The notes beneath the pieces were generated by a model that had not been told where the DNA came from, did not search any database, and was given only the letters and a program-made list of their open reading frames with translations. A stretch of 64,000 bases of DNA, taken from the NCBI RefSeq assembly GCF_900520355.1, contig NZ_LS999521.1, positions 1,736,001 through 1,800,000 on the forward strand, in the 5' to 3' direction. Position numbers and translations under genes: made by a program. Origin of the DNA: Acinetobacter calcoaceticus (GTDB lineage: Bacteria > Pseudomonadota > Gammaproteobacteria > Pseudomonadales > Moraxellaceae). Shown here in pieces: positions 60,316 to 64,000 of this stretch. Numbering within the stretch: position 1 is the stretch's first letter; every line of letters begins with the position of its first letter.

Positions 60316-61437
60316 ATGTCGGTAATTGATATAGGCGGTGAAGTACGTGAAGGTGAAGAACTTGATATTGGGGCAGTTGAAAACTGGTTAAAGGGCCAAG
60401 GCGTTGAGTTGGTCGGTCCAGCAGCCGTTACTCAATATACGGGTGGGGCTTCAAATTGGACTTATCGTTTAAAGTATGAAAATACCGATTTAATTTTACG
60501 ACGTCCTCCAAAAGGAACAAAAGCGAAGTCTGCTCACGATATGGCCCGTGAATATATGGTGCAAAAAAATCTTGCGCCTTATTATCCGGTACTTCCTAAA
60601 ATGGTGGCACTTTGTCAGGATGAAAGTGTCATTGGCTGTGATTTTTATGTGATGGAACGTATTGCGGGAATTATTCCTCGTGCAAAATTACCGCCTGAGC
60701 TTGGTTTTAATGAAGAAGATGTTCATCAACTTTGTATAAATGTGCTTGATAAGCTCATTGAATTACACCAAGTCCCTTATGAAAACACGCCCTTAGCTGA
60801 ATTGGGTAAAGGAGTGGGATATTGCCGCAGACAAGTTGAAGGTTGGGACAAGCGCTATGCAAAAGTTAAAACGCTCAATGTTCCTTCATTTAAGTACGTT
60901 CGAAAATGGCTAAATGATAATATCCCTCAAGACTCTACGACTTGTATTATTCATAACGATTGGCGATTTGATAATGTGATTTTAGATCCAACGCATCCAA
61001 CTGAAGTGATTGGCGTGCTGGATTGGGAAATGGCAACCTTGGGTGATCCATTAATGGATTTAGGCAGTGCTTTGGCCTATTGGGTTGAGCCTACGGATAA
61101 CATGATTTTTAGATCGACACGCCGTCAGCCTACCCATTTAAAGGGAATGTTTTCTCGTAAAGAAGTTGTTGATTATTACCTACAAAAAACAGGTCTGAAC
61201 CCTCAAAACTGGGCTTTTTATGAGGTATTTGGTGTATTTCGTTTAGCCGTGATTGCTCAGCAAATCTATTATCGCTATTACCATAAACAAACCCGAAATC
61301 CAGCTTTTAAAGATTTCTGGATCGTCATTCATGCGTTACATATAAGAGCTTTAAAACTTATTGGACAGCAAAAAATTCAAGAATCGGAATTTGCTCAGCA
61401 ATCTCTACAGAAAATACAGGGTATTTTAAGAAAATGA
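60316..61437 (+). CDS. APH-family kinase, ACAD10/11 N-domain (LvaA) type
   Basis: 373 residues. Aminoglycoside-phosphotransferase fold: GGASNWTYRLKYENTDLILR (nucleotide loop and Lys region), the catalytic loop HNDWRFDNVILDP, and the metal site VLDWEMATLGDPLMDLG. GYCRRQVEGWDKRY matches the fused kinase part of animal ACAD10/11. It is not an antibiotic-resistance gene by context: it lies 17 bases after an acyl-CoA dehydrogenase. It is expected to phosphorylate the 4-hydroxy group of a hydroxyacyl-CoA. It overlaps the next gene by four bases (ATGA). Confidence 0.88.
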   Translation: MSVIDIGGEVREGEELDIGAVENWLKGQGVELVGPAAVTQYTGGASNWTYRLKYENTDLILRRPPKGTKAKSAHDMAREYMVQKNLAPYYPVLPKMVALCQDESVIGCDFYVMERIAGIIPRAKLPPELGFNEEDVHQLCINVLDKLIELHQVPYENTPLAELGKGVGYCRRQVEGWDKRYAKVKTLNVPSFKYVRKWLNDNIPQDSTTCIIHNDWRFDNVILDPTHPTEVIGVLDWEMATLGDPLMDLGSALAYWVEPTDNMIFRSTRRQPTHLKGMFSRKEVVDYYLQKTGLNPQNWAFYEVFGVFRLAVIAQQIYYRYYHKQTRNPAFKDFWIVIHALHIRALKLIGQQKIQESEFAQQSLQKIQGILRK

Positions 61438-62132
61438 CCACAATTTATCTGGTAAGACATGGACAGGCATCATTTGGTAAAAGTAACTATGATAAGTTGT
61501 CTGAAAATGGTGAGGCTCAAGCGACTTTATTAGGGCAATATTTTAAGCAAATATTGAAAGAACAACCTTATGTTGTTGCAGGTACTATGCAGCGCCACGA
61601 GCAAACTGCACAACTCGCATTAAATGAATGTTTTCCCGATGCGGTGATTAATCACAATAGTTTATGGAACGAGTTTAACCATCAACAGGTTTTTGCACGT
61701 TATGAACCGCGTTTTGAACAACCTGAACTGTTAAAAGCTGATGTAGCACAAGAACAGAATCCGCGTGCATATCTTGCCAAAATATTTGAAGGTGCGATTG
61801 GACGCTGGACTGATGGCGATTTTCATCATGAATATGATGAGTCATGGCCGCATTTTAAAGACAGAGTTGAAACCGCACTACAACAACTTTGTGATGAATT
61901 GGCAAAAACCAAACCTCGTTATGCAGTCGTTTTTACCTCTGGTGGTGTGATTTCTGTAGCAATTGGCAAATTGCTTGAACTGAGTCCAAATCGAACTTTT
62001 GCCTTGAACTGGGCAATTACTAATACAAGTCTCACCACTTTACGTTTAGTTGGAAATGAAGCTCAGGTTTTAAGTTTAAATGAACATCATTTTATTAAAG
62101 CTGAACGTCCAGATTTACTGACATGGATTTAA
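61434..62132 (+). CDS. Histidine phosphatase-family protein
   Basis: 232 residues. The phosphohistidine motif is YLVRHGQASFGKSNYDKLSE, with further active-site residues in GTMQRHEQTAQ and VFTSGGVISVA (His replaced by Ser/Gly in the usual H box, so the full His/Arg set should be checked). It belongs to the phosphoglycerate-mutase superfamily. Its position in an acyl-CoA kinase operon suggests it removes phosphate from an intermediate or a side product; this is inference. The four-base overlap with the kinase gene indicates coupling. Confidence 0.8.
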   Translation: MTTIYLVRHGQASFGKSNYDKLSENGEAQATLLGQYFKQILKEQPYVVAGTMQRHEQTAQLALNECFPDAVINHNSLWNEFNHQQVFARYEPRFEQPELLKADVAQEQNPRAYLAKIFEGAIGRWTDGDFHHEYDESWPHFKDRVETALQQLCDELAKTKPRYAVVFTSGGVISVAIGKLLELSPNRTFALNWAITNTSLTTLRLVGNEAQVLSLNEHHFIKAERPDLLTWI

Positions 62133-62148
62133 AAATAAGGATAAAAGC

Positions 62149-62892
62149 ATGGCAAAGACAATTTTAATTACAGGCGCAAGTTCTGGTCTGGGCGCAGGTA
62201 TGGCCCATGAATTTGCAGCGAAAGGCTATAACTTGGCGATTTGTGCACGCCGTTTAGACCGACTAGAAACTCTAAAAACCGAACTTGAAAATGAATATGG
62301 CATTCAGGTGCTTGCAAAAAGTCTAGATGTGACTCATTACAATCAGGTTTTTGAAGTTTTTCGTGCATTTAAGCAAGAGTTTGGCTATTTAGACCGAATT
62401 ATTGTCAATGCCGGAGTCGGAAATGGTCGCCGTATTGGTAAAGGCAATTTTGAAATTAACAAAGCCACCGCTGAAACCAACTTTATTTCTGCTTTAGCGC
62501 AATGTGAAGCTGCGGTTGAAATTTTTAGAGAGCAAAATGCAGGCCATTTGGTGGTGATGTCATCTATGAGTGCCATGCGTGGATTACCAAAACATTTATC
62601 GACCTATGCGGCAAGTAAAGCTGCGGTTGCGCATTTGGCTGAAGGTATTCGTGCTGAATTATTGAGTACTCCAATTAAAGTTTCAACAATTTTCCCAGGT
62701 TACATTCGCACTGAAATGAATGAAGGTGCGAAACATTTGCCATTTGAAGTCGATGCTAAAACAGGATGCAAAGCACTGGTCAAAGCTATCGAAAAACAAC
62801 CTGTAAAAGCTTATGTGCCAAATTGGCCATGGTTGCCGATGAGTATTGCAATGAAGGTCTTGCCTTTAAGGTTGGTCAATAAATTAGGATAA
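62149..62892 (+). CDS. SDR-family oxidoreductase
   Basis: 247 residues. The classical short-chain dehydrogenase pattern: TGASSGLGAGMA for NAD(P), NAGVGNG, Ser in VVMSSMSAM, and Y-A-A-S-K in STYAASKAAVAHL. It ends with a hydrophobic segment (PWLPMSIAMKVLPLRLVN) that may bind the membrane. Last gene of the operon; it could oxidise or reduce the hydroxyacyl chain. A terminator follows. Confidence 0.88.
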   Translation: MAKTILITGASSGLGAGMAHEFAAKGYNLAICARRLDRLETLKTELENEYGIQVLAKSLDVTHYNQVFEVFRAFKQEFGYLDRIIVNAGVGNGRRIGKGNFEINKATAETNFISALAQCEAAVEIFREQNAGHLVVMSSMSAMRGLPKHLSTYAASKAAVAHLAEGIRAELLSTPIKVSTIFPGYIRTEMNEGAKHLPFEVDAKTGCKALVKAIEKQPVKAYVPNWPWLPMSIAMKVLPLRLVNKLG

Positions 62893-62930
62893 AAATTACC
62901 CCCTAAATTTTAGGGGGTAATTTTTTATAT
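62892..62930. terminator. Bidirectional terminator
   Basis: TTACCCCCTAAA (62897-62908) pairs with the TTTAGGGGGTAA that ends at 62920, followed by TTTTTT on the plus strand and preceded by AAAA on the other. Serves the SDR gene and the porin gene. Confidence 0.9.
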
Positions 62931-64000
62931 TTAAAACTTCTTGGTGTAATTGACAAATAAACGATCTTCACCAAAGTCATTGCCATGTTTGACGTTGTAA
63001 TCAATACGAATATATTGCAGGGCAACACCTTTTAAGAACGGCTGTTGAAACGCATAGTTCAGAATGACATTTGACTCAGTTTCATGGTTTTTCTCGCCAT
63101 TAGCTGCTTTAAAGTCATGTCCATAAACATATTTCACCATCGCATTTAAGCCCGGCACATAGTCCTTAAAGTCGTAGCCATACATCACATGGTAAGACTT
63201 TTCATCTTCTTTAAAGAAACCAGTAGCGTTCCAGTTAATGAAATAGGTTTCAGGTAAGAAGCCATCCGGTAATGGGTAAGCTGATTCACCAATAATTTGT
63301 TGATAACCTACACCAAAGGTATGGTTTTTTACTTTTACCGTTTCAAGTAGGCCGATATTCTGCGCATCAATGTCAAAAGTATTGCCATCATCTTTTGCAT
63401 TGAAGTATTTAAACTTGGAAGTCAGGGCAAAAGTTGGTTGTTTCCAAGTATGTTCAAGCCCTACATAGTGCTTGTTATACAGATCTTCTAAATTACCAAA
63501 GTAATATTCACCCTTTAAAGACGGCGTAAATTGATAACGCAGGTCAATATAATTCAAACCATCAGATTCTTTAGTAATTCCATTTGCAGTGAAAGAAAAC
63601 TTTTTAAAGTCTTCTTCATTTCGTGGCGAGACTTTTTCAACCCGACCAATTTCGGCATAAAGCTGATCTGAAAGTTGCGACTTAAGATTGGTTCCCCAAT
63701 ATGAAGTAAGTAACTGACGGCTCGCATCGACAGCAGTTACGGGTAAATCTAACCAGAGTTCACCCACGCTTAGTAATGTTTTGTCATAACCCAGCTTTAA
63801 TGTAGCGCCGTATTTTAAATAGTCCGATGCCTGAGATTGAGTGTCTTTGTTAAAAGGCAAAACGGTGTCGGCGACATGTTTGTCTGAACTTAAGCGCACG
63901 GCGTATTGAACAGAAGCATCGGCACCAATGGTAATTGGCTTATCTGCAATTTGCAGTGGGGTGTCATGCATTTTCGATTTATAAAATAACGATGCTGCCT
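62931..64000 (-). CDS. OprD-family outer-membrane porin, 5' end cut by the window edge
   Basis: At least 356 residues; the reading frame stays open to base 64000, so the ATG at 63971 is probably internal. Alternating barrel strands are visible (YIDLRYQFTPSLKGEYYFGN, FALTSKFKYFNAKD, KSYHVMYGYDFKDYVPG), ending in FVNYTKKF with the terminal Phe. The repeated strand pattern with Tyr/Phe girdles matches the OprD/OpdK substrate-specific porins for carboxylates. Convergent with the acyl-CoA operon; it may admit its substrate. The signal peptide lies outside the window. Confidence 0.82.
   Translation of the reverse strand, partial: AASLFYKSKMHDTPLQIADKPITIGADASVQYAVRLSSDKHVADTVLPFNKDTQSQASDYLKYGATLKLGYDKTLLSVGELWLDLPVTAVDASRQLLTSYWGTNLKSQLSDQLYAEIGRVEKVSPRNEEDFKKFSFTANGITKESDGLNYIDLRYQFTPSLKGEYYFGNLEDLYNKHYVGLEHTWKQPTFALTSKFKYFNAKDDGNTFDIDAQNIGLLETVKVKNHTFGVGYQQIIGESAYPLPDGFLPETYFINWNATGFFKEDEKSYHVMYGYDFKDYVPGLNAMVKYVYGHDFKAANGEKNHETESNVILNYAFQQPFLKGVALQYIRIDYNVKHGNDFGEDRLFVNYTKKF

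Noticed and set aside
60316..61437. APH-family gene as an aminoglycoside-resistance determinant
   Set aside because: It lies in an operon with an ACAD10/11-like dehydrogenase and carries the matching kinase features; there is no mobile-element context.
63969..63971. ATG at 63971 as the start of the OprD-type porin
   Set aside because: The frame continues upstream to the window edge and the mature barrel of this family needs a signal peptide, which is not present downstream of this ATG.

Overview
The window is a chromosomal segment from an Acinetobacter, most likely of the A. calcoaceticus-baumannii complex. The evidence is low overall GC, the protein sequences (CydP-CydA, PldA, ClpS/ClpA, IlvA, PyrG-KdsA-Eno), and above all the operon pcaIJFBDKCHG-quiBCXA, whose order and periplasmic quinate enzymes are the arrangement known from A. 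baylyi ADP1. I cannot fix the species. I see no rRNA, tRNA, CRISPR array, insertion sequence, phage or integron.

Layout: 0-1.4 kb, cytochrome bd oxidase (cydP and the 5' part of cydA, cut by the window edge), preceded by five evenly spaced Rrf2/IscR-like motifs. 1.7-10.8 kb, a YqiJ-like membrane protein, Rieske protein, PfkB kinase, acetyltransferase, M16C protease, phospholipase PldA and a KtrAB potassium system. 10.9-22.1 kb, ilvA, rpiA, a YgjP-like peptidase, a large lipoprotein, argC, clpS-clpA, ynfA and a DAHP synthase gene. The DAHP synthase leader holds two tandem aromatic-rich mini-ORFs and an intrinsic terminator. 22.1-29.7 kb, a PadR-controlled catabolic neighbourhood (FadH-type dienoyl-CoA reductase, hydrolases, SnoaL-like protein), a predicted diiron hydrolase and a proline-rich lipoprotein. 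29.9-39.6 kb, pyrG-kdsA-eno, then an accessory-looking block (DUF421 protein, unknown lipoprotein, Fur-box TonB receptor), then ftsB-ispD.

39.7-54.2 kb is the protocatechuate/quinate operon. QuiA (PQQ dehydrogenase), QuiB and QuiC convert quinate/shikimate to protocatechuate in the periplasm, QuiX is a porin and PcaK an importer. PcaHG cleave the ring; PcaB, C, D, I/J and F carry the product to succinyl-CoA and acetyl-CoA. A PcaU-type palindrome lies upstream of pcaI, but the only PcaU-like IclR regulator in the window lies at 57-58 kb. 54.2-57.1 kb has a candidate structured RNA, a DUF6438 lipoprotein and a sulfur operon (two YeeE/YedE-type half proteins plus a persulfide-dioxygenase-like MBL protein). 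58-64 kb has LysR and IclR regulators divergent from an operon of an ACAD10/11-type acyl-CoA dehydrogenase, its unfused APH-type kinase, a histidine phosphatase and an SDR, followed by a convergent OprD-type porin cut by the window edge.

The signals most worth following are the tandem leader peptides before DAHP synthase, the split ACAD10/11-like hydroxyacyl-CoA pathway, the five cyd-upstream repeats, a dispersed 14-base element (AAATAGCCTAAGYA, five copies), and the candidate RNA near 54.6 kb.
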